Assembly (NCBI GenBank): GCA_963666945.2
Contig: CAXXRT010000031.1
Location: forward strand, 1-64,000
Source of the DNA: G963666945 sp963666945
GTDB taxonomy: Bacteria; Bacteroidota; Bacteroidia; Bacteroidales; Marinifilaceae
Reading direction: 5' to 3'
DNA length: 64,000 nucleotides
The notes beneath the pieces were generated by a model. The model was given only the letters and a program-made list of their open reading frames with translations. It searched no databases and was not told the DNA's origin. This document shows, piece after piece, positions 56,201 through 64,000 of this stretch (position 1 is its first letter; each line of letters opens with the position of its first letter). The position numbers and the translations under genes were made by a program.

Positions 56201-56687
56201 ACCAAAGAGTCTCTATATATTTATTGTCGTAAGTAATATACGGATCTTCCATGTTTACCCAATATCCCATTTTATGGGTCAGGTCTTCCCATTCCTTTGT
56301 ATATTTCATTACCTCTTCACGACAGGCTTTGTTATACTCTTCAACAGTAATGCTTTTTCCTATATCTTCTTTGGTAATACCAAGTTTCTTTTCTACTCCT
56401 AATTCAACTGGCAGTCCATGGGTATCCCATCCTGCTTTTCTTTCTACGTGGTATCCCTTCAATGTTTTGTAACGACAAAAAACATCCTTAATAGTTCTGG
56501 CCATTACATGGTGAATTCCGGGCATACCATTTGCGGAAGGAGGTCCTTCGTAAAAAACGTAAGAAGGTTGACCTTCTCTTGTCTTAAGGCTCTGTTCGAA
56601 AGTATTGTCAGCCTCCCACTTCTCTAATACATCCTTATTGATTTGAGATAAATCAAAATTCTTGTATTCCGGAAATTTCGCACTCAT
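53250..56687 (-). CDS. ileS: Isoleucyl-tRNA synthetase
   Basis: This 1145-residue class I synthetase has the HIGH-equivalent block GPPSANGMPGIHH at about 48-60 and the KMSKRLGN loop at about residue 690. The editing (CP1) domain lies between, with the TTPWTLPSNTAL stretch near 240. The C-terminal part (about 750-1145) is the anticodon-binding domain and an extension that lacks the zinc-binding cysteines of E. coli IleS. Length and KMSKRLGN form fit the eukaryote-like IleS2 branch, members of which are less sensitive to mupirocin; that trait is not shown here. It is upstream of dksA and lspA on the same strand. Confidence 0.95.
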   Translation of the reverse strand: MSAKFPEYKNFDLSQINKDVLEKWEADNTFEQSLKTREGQPSYVFYEGPPSANGMPGIHHVMARTIKDVFCRYKTLKGYHVERKAGWDTHGLPVELGVEKKLGITKEDIGKSITVEEYNKACREEVMKYTKEWEDLTHKMGYWVNMEDPYITYDNKYIETLWFLLRRLFDKGLIYKGYTIQPYSPAAGTGLSTHELNQPGCYRDVKDTTCVAQFYAVRNDKSEFLFEDTDTDVSFIAWTTTPWTLPSNTALAVGPGINYVKVRTFNPYTGKPTTVILAKDRLSAYFNPKAADLNLEDYKEGDKLIPFKVIKEYKGTELEGISFEQLIPWIKPDGDAFRVILGDYVTTEDGTGIVHIAPTFGADDNRVAKVAGIAPLILIDKEGNTQPMVDKQGRFFPIEELDAEFIANNVNKELYSEYAGRYVKNDYDKDATEDSPILDVDLSVMLKKEDKAFKVEKHIHNYPHCWRTDKPILYYPLDSWFIKTTEVKERMLELNKTINWKPKSTGEGRFGKWLENLVDWNLSRSRYWGTPLPIWATEDRNEIKCIGSVEELYNEIEKSIDKGYMTENPYKGFIAGDFSKDNYEKIDLHRPYVDNIVLVSDSGKPMQREKDLIDVWFDSGAMPYAQAHYPFENKEAIESGERFPADFIAEGVDQTRGWFFTLHAIATMEFDSVAFKNIISNGLVLDAKGNKMSKRLGNAVDPFETIEKYGSDPLRWYMITNSQPWDNLKFDLNGIEEVKRKFFGTLYNTYSFFSLYANVDNFNYSEADLPIEERPEIDRWILSLLNSLIKEVEDAYLNYEPTRAGRAIQNFVTENLSNWYVRLSRKRYWGGEQSKDKTSAYQTLYKCLETISILMSPIAPFYSDMLFKDLNSVSGKHEVSSIHLGEFPVSDETCIDKDLEERMDMAQNISSMVLGLRRKVQIRVRQPLSKIMIPILDESMETQLEAVKNIILSEINVKEIEYITDTAGILVKKIKPDFKKLGPKFGKQMKQVAGAINQMSQSDIMNLEKSGYYEILIDEKPVQIEVSDVEILSEDIPGWLVANEGKLSVALDINITEDLKQEGIAREFINRIQNFRKECNFDVTDKIILEIGKHEEINLAVQNHKEYIGSQVLAVSVMLSDELNEENAKAVEIDEVNTYIKIEKA

Positions 56688-56728
56688 ATTCTATATTTTA
56701 AATTTGTTGTCAAATCGAAAAAAGTGTA

Positions 56729-56736
56729 CAAATATA
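56729..56736 (-). promoter_or_regulatory. Possible -7 box (TATATTTG) for ileS
   Basis: Minus-strand TATATTTG lies 42 nt before the ileS start. No well-spaced -33 box is clear. Confidence 0.35.
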
Positions 56737-56786
56737 GAAAAAATATGTAATAAGGTGTGAATCTGTTGGGAACGAGCGTTATTTTT

Positions 56787-58049
56787 TTATAATTCTTCCG
56801 TTTCTACAATAAATCTTGCTGTAAGTCTGTTTTTCTGCTCAACTAGTACTTTCTTTCCGTTAATAACCTTTTCAATGCTATCTGGAGTGAAATGTCTTAT
56901 AGTTATTAGTTCTGTGTTTTTATTGTATAGGATGCTATACCTATCCTTTAGTTCGCTTATAAATAAGTCAACAGTATCTTCTTTGTAGTCAAGACAAATA
57001 GAAAAACTTATTGCAGAATTTTGCATAAGGTTAAATTTGATCTTGTATTTTGCTATTACTGAAAAAATGTTGCTTAGTTCTTCTTCGGCTATAAACGAAA
57101 AGTCTCTTGGTGTAATCGATAATAATAATTGTCTTCTTTTGTGTATAAATATAGGTATCAAAGATAATTTCTCATCGAATTTATTGACAATACTTCCATG
57201 TCCTTCCGGTTCAATAAACGATTTTACGAATAATGGGATATGTTTATTCTGAAGGGGTTTGATTGTCTTGGGGTGAATAACCTTAGCGCCGAAATGAGCC
57301 AGTTCTATGGTTTCCTTATACGAGAGTTGTTTTATGATTTGTGCATCAGTATATTCCTTGGGGTCGGCATTCATTATTCCAGGAACATCTTTCCAGATAG
57401 TAACACTATCTGCATTCAGTATGTTAGCCAGTATGGCAGCTGTATAATCCGATCCTTCTCTTCCAAGGGTGGTAGTGAGATTAGTTTCTGTTCCAGCAAT
57501 AAACCCTTGGGTCACGTATTTAAAAGTGTTCTGGAAATTAATGTTTTTTTGACACATTTTTTCCGAGAGCTCCCAGTTTACTTTGCCTTCCCTGAAATTA
57601 CAATCGGTCTTAATGCATTGTCGTATATCTATCCATTTATTTTTTTGTCCTCTTCTGTTAAGATATTCAGATATTACTTGTGTAGAAAATATTTCTCCAA
57701 AAGAGACTATCTGGTCGTATTCAAAATCAAAACTAAGAGAAGGAGGTGTACTTAGTTTGGTTTTTAAAGTTGTAAATGTGTTTTCAAATATTGAAAATAT
57801 ATTATCTCCTTCCTTGAAAAGATCAATAATAATATTCAGATGAAACGATCGTATATTCTCCAGTATTTCTTCAACAGAAGAATTCTTGTAAAAATACGCA
57901 TACACAAGATTTTCCAGCTCGTTAGTTATTTTCCCCATAGCTGAGACAACAATTATCTGATTGTCAACAATGGTTGAAGTAATGTCTACGAGATTTTTCA
58001 CTCCTTCGGAGCAGTTAACAGATGCTCCTCCAAATTTTAATACCTTCAT
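56787..58049 (-). CDS. lysC: Aspartate kinase (monofunctional)
   Basis: This 420-residue protein has the amino-acid kinase fold. The ATP-binding start is KVLKFGGASV (2-11), with Ala where most aspartokinases have Thr or Ser. The aspartate-site motif TTLGREGSDYTA is near 195 and the nucleotide-site VTIWKDVPGIMNADP near 217. The C-terminal 120 residues form two ACT-like regulatory domains, less similar to LysC and ThrA than the kinase part. It makes aspartyl phosphate for Lys, Thr and Met synthesis. The KFGGAS form recurs in Bacteroidota kinases. It is a single gene, divergent from the FBPase gene. Confidence 0.9.
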   Translation of the reverse strand: MKVLKFGGASVNCSEGVKNLVDITSTIVDNQIIVVSAMGKITNELENLVYAYFYKNSSVEEILENIRSFHLNIIIDLFKEGDNIFSIFENTFTTLKTKLSTPPSLSFDFEYDQIVSFGEIFSTQVISEYLNRRGQKNKWIDIRQCIKTDCNFREGKVNWELSEKMCQKNINFQNTFKYVTQGFIAGTETNLTTTLGREGSDYTAAILANILNADSVTIWKDVPGIMNADPKEYTDAQIIKQLSYKETIELAHFGAKVIHPKTIKPLQNKHIPLFVKSFIEPEGHGSIVNKFDEKLSLIPIFIHKRRQLLLSITPRDFSFIAEEELSNIFSVIAKYKIKFNLMQNSAISFSICLDYKEDTVDLFISELKDRYSILYNKNTELITIRHFTPDSIEKVINGKKVLVEQKNRLTARFIVETEEL

Positions 58050-58290
58050 CTGTTTATAGTGTTTCTGTAATCATTCATCATTTTTTTCAATCCTTATTGT
58101 TTCGGATTTTTGAAAAAGGACTTTATACTTGTTCTTTTTGTGTTCTTAATTATTCAGGCTGCTAAAATAGTAAAATTGTTGAAATAGGAGTACAAACCGG
58201 TGCATTTAAAAATTTATGACGTATATTAAAATATTTTGTATATAATTTTTAACTTAGCATATTGAATTGTAATTACAAATACCTTATAGA

Positions 58291-59313
58291 ATGGTAAAAC
58301 AGAACGTACGAACTCTTAATCAATTTATAATAGAGAAACAGGCAGATTATCCGGAAGCGAAGGGTGATCTCTCACGTCTTTTACATCATGTGGGAATAGC
58401 TGCAAAAATAGTAAACAGGGAGGTTAATAAGGCCGGACTTGTCGATATATTGGGGCGTTCGGGGATAGAGAATATCCAGGGTGAGGAACAACAAAAGCTG
58501 GATTTGTTTGCTGACGAGGCTTTTACTGATGAGCTTAGGGCTAGCGGAGAGGTCTGTGCGATAGCCTCAGAAGAGAGGGAAGATATTACTGTTTTTGACG
58601 ACAAGCTAAGCAAAAAAGCAAAATATGTTTTTTGTATGGATCCTCTTGACGGGAGTTCTAATATAGATGTTAATGTCTCTGTGGGAACTATATTTTCTGT
58701 ATATGAAAGAAAGACAAAGAGGGGAGAGCTTGCCACCGTTGAGGATTTTTTGAGAAAAGGAACAGAGCAAATAGCCGCAGGCTATGTTGTTTATGGCTCT
58801 TCTACTATGCTTGTTTATACCACTGGAATAGGGGTTAATGGTTTTACCTTGGATCCTTCAATTGGTGAGTTTTGTTTGTCTCATCCGAATATAAAAACAC
58901 CTCTTACCGGGAAAATATATTCTATAAACGAAGGGAATTATTCTAAATTTCCTGTTGGAATTAAGAAGTATATTAAATATTGTCAGGAGAAAAATTCAAG
59001 AGGGAATAGACCCTATACATCCCGATATATTGGATCTCTTGTTTCGGATTTTCATCGTAATCTATTAAAAGGAGGTATTTTCCTGTATCCTCAGACAAGT
59101 GCTAATCCAGGAGGAAAACTCAGACTTACTTATGAATGTAATCCTATATCCTTTATTGCTGAACAGGCAGGAGGGAAGGCTATTGATGGAGAAAACAGGA
59201 TACTTGAGATCCAGCCGGAAAAAATACATCAAAGGGTTCCGTTCTATACTGGTTCTGCTAATATGGTAAAAAAAGTAACCGAATTTCTTGAGTTTTTTAA
59301 TAATATGGAATAG
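58291..59313 (+). CDS. fbp: Fructose-1,6-bisphosphatase class I
   Basis: This 340-residue protein carries the class I signature DPLDGSSNIDVNVSVGTIF near 118-136, with the metal ligands Asp, Asp and Glu (SEER near 92-95 is the first). The sugar-phosphate sites SRYIGSLVSDFHRNLLKGG near 243-261 and YECNPISFIAEQAGG near 277-291 are also present. It is the gluconeogenic step removing the C1 phosphate. The 241-bp gap before it is shared with lysC on the other strand; no complete TAnnTTTG promoter is obvious there. Confidence 0.95.
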   Translation: MVKQNVRTLNQFIIEKQADYPEAKGDLSRLLHHVGIAAKIVNREVNKAGLVDILGRSGIENIQGEEQQKLDLFADEAFTDELRASGEVCAIASEEREDITVFDDKLSKKAKYVFCMDPLDGSSNIDVNVSVGTIFSVYERKTKRGELATVEDFLRKGTEQIAAGYVVYGSSTMLVYTTGIGVNGFTLDPSIGEFCLSHPNIKTPLTGKIYSINEGNYSKFPVGIKKYIKYCQEKNSRGNRPYTSRYIGSLVSDFHRNLLKGGIFLYPQTSANPGGKLRLTYECNPISFIAEQAGGKAIDGENRILEIQPEKIHQRVPFYTGSANMVKKVTEFLEFFNNME

Positions 59314-59351
59314 TCTCGCAAGTATTGAAATTCTATGATATTTCCTTAGCT

Positions 59352-59382
59352 GATACCCTGTTTGTTCAGGGTATTCTTTTTT
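59352..59382 (+). terminator. Terminator of fbp
   Basis: GATACCCTG and CAGGGTATT pair around TTTGTT and run into CTTTTTTCTTCTC, 39 nt after the stop codon. Confidence 0.8.
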
Positions 59383-59401
59383 CTTCTCTTTAAGTTATTT
59401 A

Positions 59402-59433
59402 TTGTGAGATTATAGCATATTGTTATATATTTG
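59402..59433 (+). promoter_or_regulatory. Promoter TTG-N21-TATATTTG of the acyl-CoA synthetase gene
   Basis: TTG at 59402-59404 and TATATTTG at 59426-59433 are 21 nt apart. The start codon at 59474 is about 34 nt after the likely start site. Confidence 0.7.
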
Positions 59434-59473
59434 CGGATAATAAAAAAATTAACCAAATAAAAGAGAGAAACAA

Positions 59474-61534
59474 ATGATAAACCAACAGTTGTTAAACCCT
59501 AAAAGTATAGTAGTTGTAGGTGGTTCTGACGATGTACAAAAGCCAGGCGGGAAAGTATTAAAGAACCTTTTGGACGGTGATTTCAAAGGTGATTTATATG
59601 TTTCCAATCCTAAAATGGATGAAGTACAGGGTGTGAAATCATATAAAGATATAAACGATCTTCCTGAAGTTGATTGTGCTATAATAGCAATTGCAGCTAA
59701 ATTTTGTCCAATGACAGTGGAGATTCTTGCCAAACAGAAAAATACAAGAGCATTTATTATTCTTTCTGCAGGATTTAGTGAAGAAAACGAAGAAGGTGCA
59801 AAGCTGGAAAAGCAGGTTGTTGATACTATCAATTCTGTTAACGGCTGTTTGATTGGGCCTAACTGTGTTGGTGTATTGAATCCTAATTATAACGGAATCT
59901 TTACTACTCCAATTCCTACTTTAGATTCTAAGGGAGTTGATTTTATTTCCGGTTCAGGTGCTACGGCTGTATTTATTATGGAATCGGGTGTGCCTAAAGG
60001 ATTAAAATTCGCAAGTGTGTATTCAGTCGGAAACTCCGCACAGATGGGTGTTGAAGAGATTCTTCAGTATCTTGATGAGTCTTTCGACCCTGAAACAAGT
60101 TCAAGAGTTAAATTATTATATATCGAAAATATAGATAAGCCTGAGAAATTATTGAAGCATGCATCTTCTCTTATCCGCAAAGGATGTAGGATTGCGGCTA
60201 TTAAATCAGGTGGTTCTGAGGCTGGTAGTCGTGCTGCTTCTTCTCATACTGGGGCTTTAGCCAGTTCTGATGTTGCAGTGGATGCATTGTTCCGTAAAGC
60301 TGGTATCGTTCGCTGTAACGGCAGGGAAGAACTTGCAACTGTTGCAGGTATATTTATGCATCCTGAATTGAAAGGTAAAAACATTGCTGTTATTACCCAT
60401 GCAGGTGGTCCTGCTGTAATGCTTACAGATGCATTATCAAACAACGGTCTTGATGTTCCTCATATTGAAGGAGAAAAAGCCGATGCTCTTCTTGAAAAAT
60501 TATTTGCTGGTTCTGCTGTGGGTAACCCTATAGATTTCCTTGCGACAGGAACTGCTGAGCAACTTGGTCATATTATCGATGCTTGTGATAACGATTTTGA
60601 TAATGTTGACGGAATGGCAGTTATCTTTGGTAGTCCGGGTCTGTTCCCTGTTTATGATGTTTACGATTTGTTGGATGAAAAGATGAAGACCTGCAAGAAG
60701 CCGGTCTATCCTATTCTTCCATCTGTTGTTAACGTTAAGGATGAGATAGAGCAGTTTATTGCAAAAGGAAGAGTTAATTTCCCTGATGAGGTGATCTTCG
60801 GTCAGGCATTGGCAAAGGTTTATCATACTGCTGCTCCGGAAGCCGAAGAAATGAGTCTTCCTGAAATGGATACTGAAAAGATTCGTTCTGTAGTTGATAA
60901 TGCAGAAAACGGATATCTTTCTCCTGAGCAGATTCACGATCTTCTTGATGCCGCTGGTGTTGCCAGGGCTAAGGAAGGTGTCGCCGATACTGAGGAAGAA
61001 ATAGTTGCTCTTGCTAAGGAAATAGGATTCCCTTTGGTAATGAAAGTTGTGGGACCTGTTCATAAATCTGATGTTGGAGGAGTTGTTCTTAATGTTACCG
61101 ACGAAGAAACTGTTCGTAAGGAATTCCAAAGGATGATGCAGATCAAAGATACTTACGCAATCATGCTTGCTCAGATGTTGAGTGGAACTGAAGTGTTTAT
61201 CGGAGCTAAGCGTGAAGATAAATTCGGACACATGGTTCTTTGTGGACTGGGAGGTATCTTTATAGAGGTTCTTAAAGATGTTAAGGCTGGATTGGCTCCA
61301 ATTTCTGAGGATGAGGCTTATTCAATGATCAGGGGGCTTCGTTCCTATAAGATTATTCAGGGTGTTAGAGGTCAGGAACCTGTTAACGAGCAAAAACTTG
61401 CTGAAGCAGTTATGAGAGTATCTGCTCTTTGTAAGGTTGCTCCTGAAATATTTGAAATGGACTTAAATCCATTGTTGGGAAACAAAGAAAGTGTTACTGC
61501 CGTGGATGCAAGAATTAGAATTGAAAAGGAATAG
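59474..61534 (+). CDS. ADP-forming acyl-CoA (acetyl-CoA) synthetase, alpha-beta fusion
   Basis: This 686-residue protein fuses the alpha and beta parts of NDP-forming acyl-CoA synthetases. A CoA-binding Rossmann domain (about 1-130, VVGGSDDVQKPGGK) comes first, followed by two succinyl-CoA-ligase-like domains. The phosphohistidine is in SSHTGALASSD at about 255-265. The C-terminal ATP-grasp domain (about 465-686) shows GFPLVMKVVGPVHKSDVGGV. It makes ATP and acetate (or another acid) from the acyl-CoA, a typical fermentation energy step in anaerobes. It has its own promoter and terminator. Specificity cannot be read from the sequence. Confidence 0.9.
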   Translation: MINQQLLNPKSIVVVGGSDDVQKPGGKVLKNLLDGDFKGDLYVSNPKMDEVQGVKSYKDINDLPEVDCAIIAIAAKFCPMTVEILAKQKNTRAFIILSAGFSEENEEGAKLEKQVVDTINSVNGCLIGPNCVGVLNPNYNGIFTTPIPTLDSKGVDFISGSGATAVFIMESGVPKGLKFASVYSVGNSAQMGVEEILQYLDESFDPETSSRVKLLYIENIDKPEKLLKHASSLIRKGCRIAAIKSGGSEAGSRAASSHTGALASSDVAVDALFRKAGIVRCNGREELATVAGIFMHPELKGKNIAVITHAGGPAVMLTDALSNNGLDVPHIEGEKADALLEKLFAGSAVGNPIDFLATGTAEQLGHIIDACDNDFDNVDGMAVIFGSPGLFPVYDVYDLLDEKMKTCKKPVYPILPSVVNVKDEIEQFIAKGRVNFPDEVIFGQALAKVYHTAAPEAEEMSLPEMDTEKIRSVVDNAENGYLSPEQIHDLLDAAGVARAKEGVADTEEEIVALAKEIGFPLVMKVVGPVHKSDVGGVVLNVTDEETVRKEFQRMMQIKDTYAIMLAQMLSGTEVFIGAKREDKFGHMVLCGLGGIFIEVLKDVKAGLAPISEDEAYSMIRGLRSYKIIQGVRGQEPVNEQKLAEAVMRVSALCKVAPEIFEMDLNPLLGNKESVTAVDARIRIEKE

Positions 61535-61561
61535 TTTGTTCTGAATATAATAGATAGTCTG

Positions 61562-61588
61562 ACCCGGCAGTAAATACTGTCGGGTTTT
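61562..61588 (+). terminator. Terminator of the acyl-CoA synthetase gene
   Basis: ACCCGGCAGT and ACTGTCGGGT form a 10-bp stem with one G-U pair and an AAAT loop, followed by TTTTG, 28 nt after the stop. The rest of the 61589-61770 gap shows no gene. Confidence 0.75.
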
Positions 61589-61770
61589 GCTATGACTCCA
61601 GGGTGTGTAATAAATATTATTTGTAGCCAATTTGTTTGATAGGGCAATTTAAAAGTCGGGATTAACTCCAAAATTACTGACGGAAGGGGCAAGCATGTTT
61701 TTAAAAATAATATATTCGCAGTAAATTATTCCTCATATTAAGTAGTGTGAAGATAAAAACATAAAAACAG

Positions 61771-61938
61771 ATGAAGAAATTTAAAGATTTTTCAAGGAGC
61801 GAAAAGGCAATGGCTATAACACTTATATTGCTTTTATTGGCTATTCTGTTGAATTGGAAAAGAGTCAGCGAGGGAACTGTAAAAGGGTTTAAGACTTTTT
61901 TCTCTACGCCCGATAATACTGAAAATGTCAGTAAATAA
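61771..61938 (+). CDS. Small single-helix membrane protein (55 aa)
   Basis: This short frame was found by reading the gap between larger genes. It has an ATG, a basic and polar N-terminus (KKFKDFSRSEK), one membrane helix (about 14-29, AITLILLLLAILLNW) and a polar tail ending ENVSK. It lies 32 nt before the Mpv17-like gene on the same strand, and the codon use looks like its neighbours. The helix and operon-like spacing make it plausible. I do not recognise a family. Confidence 0.55.
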   Translation: MKKFKDFSRSEKAMAITLILLLLAILLNWKRVSEGTVKGFKTFFSTPDNTENVSK

Positions 61939-61970
61939 AATTAAAGAATTAAAAGAATTAAAATATTTGT

Positions 61971-62663
61971 ATGAAACGACAGGATTTATTTTTTATTGTT
62001 TGTGTGGTATTGTTCTTTATACCATTTTTTATTTCTGATAGTGTATTTTCATTTTATGAGGGCTTTAATAAGACTCATGGTATGCTTATGAGTTTTATAA
62101 AATTTGCCCTTCTTGCTACTCTTGGAGAGGTTATTGGGCTAAGAATTAGTCAGGGTGTTTACAATAAACCGGGATTTGGCATATTGCCGAGGGCTGTTGT
62201 GTGGGGATTTCTTGGTTTGGCAATAAAGATGGCATTTATGGTATTTATTATAGGGGTTCCACGTTTTCTTGAATATATCGGGGTCGGTGGTGCAGTATCT
62301 GCTATTAAAGGCGATTTTACAGTCACTAAATTGCTTGTTGCATTCTGTATCTCTGTGGCGTTAAATACTATATTCGCGCCAATAATGATGACCTTTCATA
62401 AAATTACAGATACGCATATAATTAATAATGGAGGAACCGTAGCCGGATTATTGAAACCTATACCTATGGGTGATATAATAAAAAATCTTAATTGGGATGT
62501 TCAATGGAACTTTGTATTTAAAAAGACCATACCATACTTCTGGTATCCTGCACATACCATCACATTTCTTTTACCTGTTGATTATCAGGTGTTGTTTGCG
62601 GCATTCTTGGGTATTGTTTTGGGAGTATTGCTTGCTGTGGCATCTTTGAAAAGTCAAAAATAA
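61971..62663 (+). CDS. Mpv17/PMP22-like membrane protein
   Basis: This 230-residue protein has about five membrane helices (about 6-22, 41-58, 75-98, 120-140 and 205-226). A conserved-looking PYFWYPAHTITFLLPVDYQV stretch near 188-207, with aromatic residues followed by a helix start, recalls the C-terminal motif of Mpv17-type channel proteins. Similar proteins are annotated this way in Bacteroidota and Clostridia, but the relation is distant and function is unknown. It sits between a 55-residue membrane protein and a flavodoxin gene on the same strand. Confidence 0.55.
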   Translation: MKRQDLFFIVCVVLFFIPFFISDSVFSFYEGFNKTHGMLMSFIKFALLATLGEVIGLRISQGVYNKPGFGILPRAVVWGFLGLAIKMAFMVFIIGVPRFLEYIGVGGAVSAIKGDFTVTKLLVAFCISVALNTIFAPIMMTFHKITDTHIINNGGTVAGLLKPIPMGDIIKNLNWDVQWNFVFKKTIPYFWYPAHTITFLLPVDYQVLFAAFLGIVLGVLLAVASLKSQK

Positions 62664-62739
62664 GTCGTAAATTTAGTAGCACTATTCCTTTTTGAAGAAA
62701 AGATTTTGTTCTGTTCAAAAATAAATAAACAATATTGCT

Positions 62740-63252
62740 ATGAAAATTGGACTTTTTTATGCCCCAAGAGGGGGGAATGTAAATAAGGTAGCCGACCTTA
62801 TTTACAAAAAACTTGGACCTGAAAAGGTTGACATGTATTGCATTACTGAGGTTGAAGCCTCGAAGCTTCTTGAATACGATAAGTTGATATTGGGTAATTC
62901 TACTTTAGGTCGCCATACCTGGAATTCTGCACAGCAGGATAAGTGGGCATTGTTTTTTCCTAACCTTAAGAAACTTGATTTTACCGGTAAAAAGGTTGCA
63001 ATATTTGGATTGGGAGACCATATGACTTATCCATGGCATTTTGTCGATGCTATTGGCGATTTAGCTGATATGCTTGTTGAATCTAATGCTTTATTAGTAG
63101 GACGAGTTAAGCCGGACGGTTACAAATTTAGAGATTCAAGAGGTTTTCGAGATGGTTCTTTTTTAGGACTTCCCCTTGATGAGGATTACGAAAGTGAGGT
63201 AACAGACGAAAGATTAGATGAATGGCTAAAGCAGCTTGAAAAAGAATTTTAG
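62740..63252 (+). CDS. fldA: Flavodoxin
   Basis: This 170-residue protein has the flavodoxin fold and size of the long-chain class. The FMN phosphate loop is FYAPRGGNVNKVADLI at 5-20; the usual T/S-x-T-G-N-T is replaced by APRGGN. The isoalloxazine-side strands NSTLGRHTWNSAQQDKWALF near 52-71 and FGLGDHMTYPWHFVDA near 89-104 are typical. It would carry single electrons at low potential in anaerobic metabolism, for example in place of ferredoxin under iron limitation. It is 76 bp after the Mpv17-like gene. Confidence 0.88.
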   Translation: MKIGLFYAPRGGNVNKVADLIYKKLGPEKVDMYCITEVEASKLLEYDKLILGNSTLGRHTWNSAQQDKWALFFPNLKKLDFTGKKVAIFGLGDHMTYPWHFVDAIGDLADMLVESNALLVGRVKPDGYKFRDSRGFRDGSFLGLPLDEDYESEVTDERLDEWLKQLEKEF

Positions 63253-63319
63253 TATTATTCCTTAGTTATCTTCCTTGTCAAAAGGTCTTTTAATTGTTAA
63301 AAAAGATTGTTTCTAATTA

Positions 63320-63349
63320 TTTGTAATAGAAAATATTGTTGTATATTTG
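63320..63349 (+). promoter_or_regulatory. Promoter TTTG-N18-TATATTTG of rpsP
   Basis: TTTG at 63320-63323 and TATATTTG at 63342-63349 are 18 nt apart, giving a start site near 63356 and a leader of about 38 nt. Confidence 0.7.
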
Positions 63350-63393
63350 CGCCACAAATTACGTAGGTAGTGTATATTAAAATTTAGAAGATT

Positions 63394-63942
63394 ATGGCAA
63401 CGAAAATTAGATTAGCTAGACATGGTCGTAAAAGCAGACCATTTTATCACATTGTGATAGCAGATAGCAGAGCGCCACGAGATGGTAAGTATATTGAGAG
63501 AATTGGATCATACAATCCTATGACCAATCCTGCTACAATCGATCTTAACTTTGAACGTGCATTGCACTGGCTTCAAACAGGCGCACAACCTACTGATACT
63601 TGTAGAGCTATCTTGTCTTATCAAGGAGTGTTGATGAAAAAACACCTATTGGACGGAGTAAAAAAAGGAGCTTTTGACGAAGCTGCCGCTGAAGCAAAAT
63701 TCGAGGCTTGGGCTAAAGAAAAAGAAGCTAAAATTGCTGCTAAGAAAGAAGGACTTGTTAAAGCTGCTGGCGAAGCAACTAAACAACGTCTTGATGCTGA
63801 AGCTAAAATTAGCGCTGACAGAGCTGAAGCTATAGCTAAGAGAAGAGCAGAAGCAGAAGCTGCTGCTAAAGAAGCTGCTGCTGAAGCAAACGCAGAAGAG
63901 GCTTCAGAGGAGAATGCAAACGAAGAGCCTAAGGCAGAATAA
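63394..63942 (+). CDS. rpsP: 30S ribosomal protein S16 with long Ala/Glu-rich tail
   Basis: The first 80 or so residues are S16: TKIRLARHGRKSRPFYHIV at 3-21, DSRAPRDGKYIERIGSYNP at 24-42 and the W-L-Q-x-G-A-Q-P-T-D block near 59. S16 is normally about 80-90 residues, but this one is 182 long. The extra part (about 100-182) is a low-complexity helix-former of Ala, Glu and Lys that ends EEPKAE. Long acidic tails of this kind are common in Bacteroidota S16. It is preceded by a clear promoter. Confidence 0.95.
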   Translation: MATKIRLARHGRKSRPFYHIVIADSRAPRDGKYIERIGSYNPMTNPATIDLNFERALHWLQTGAQPTDTCRAILSYQGVLMKKHLLDGVKKGAFDEAAAEAKFEAWAKEKEAKIAAKKEGLVKAAGEATKQRLDAEAKISADRAEAIAKRRAEAEAAAKEAAAEANAEEASEENANEEPKAE

Positions 63943-64000
63943 TTGCTTTAAATAACTTATTTGCATGATCAGAAAAGAAGATTGCTTATCGATAGGCAAA

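Noticed and set aside
60500..61231. 243-codon open frame on the minus strand
   Set aside because: It lies wholly inside the acyl-CoA synthetase gene, whose protein is clearly recognisable. The translation has no domain and reads as antisense composition.
1..64000. CRISPR array, insertion sequence or prophage
   Set aside because: No spaced direct repeats of the right size, no transposase or integrase reading frame and no phage structural genes were seen in any part of the window.

Overview
The window looks like chromosomal DNA from a low-GC member of the Bacteroidota, probably an anaerobic Bacteroidales/Marinilabiliales-type organism. The evidence is: promoters of the TTTG-N19-TAnnTTTG type with no obvious Shine-Dalgarno sequences; lineage families such as DUF4270 lipoprotein, DUF4834, DUF5723-like, a long LspA, an S16 with a long Ala/Glu tail, and a topoisomerase I without C-terminal zinc fingers; and an [FeFe]-hydrogenase maturase gene (hydE). 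Species-level assignment is not possible from sequence reading alone.

Layout. 1-0.2 kb: end of a U32 peptidase-like gene. 0.7-14.3 kb: a surface-polysaccharide region with a YfhO-type membrane protein, five glycosyltransferase-type genes (four of them GT4-like or with a GT4-type fold, one GT2), a Wzx-type flippase, two asparagine-synthase-family amidotransferases (one lacking the catalytic Cys2) and a glucuronyl C5-epimerase-domain protein. 14.4-22 kb, minus strand: housekeeping genes (glycyl-tRNA synthetase, Na/Pi cotransporter, pyrF, prfA, an SDR, OsmC, YraN). 22-26 kb, plus strand: glycogen-synthase-like protein, DUF4270 lipoprotein and glmS, behind a clear promoter. 26-29.3 kb, minus: hybrid histidine kinase and hydE. 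29.5-35.9 kb, plus: three consecutive envelope genes (membrane-anchored protein with propeller-like C-terminus, lipoprotein, outer-membrane protein) and a DUF4834 protein. 35.9-37.2 kb: dGTPase. 37.4-43.2 kb: a complete MacAB-TolC-like exporter with two permeases. 43.3-49.5 kb, minus: acetyl-CoA hydrolase/transferase, heptosyltransferase, a secreted protein and PpiD, plus a plus-strand tRNA-Leu(CAA). 49.6-58 kb, minus: topA, lspA-dksA-ileS and aspartate kinase. 58.3-64 kb, plus: class I FBPase, ADP-forming acyl-CoA synthetase, two small membrane proteins, flavodoxin and rpsP.

The most striking feature is not a new enzyme. Five genes, in two patches (30.5-33.7 kb and 44.5-49.3 kb), carry 14 single-base indels, almost all placed in homopolymer runs. 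Correcting each restores one long reading frame, while the 34-44 kb stretch between the patches is intact. This pattern suggests local sequence error more than gene decay. I saw no CRISPR array, insertion sequence, phage or recognisable defence system. The best candidate for an undescribed function is the three-gene envelope operon at 29.5-35.5 kb.
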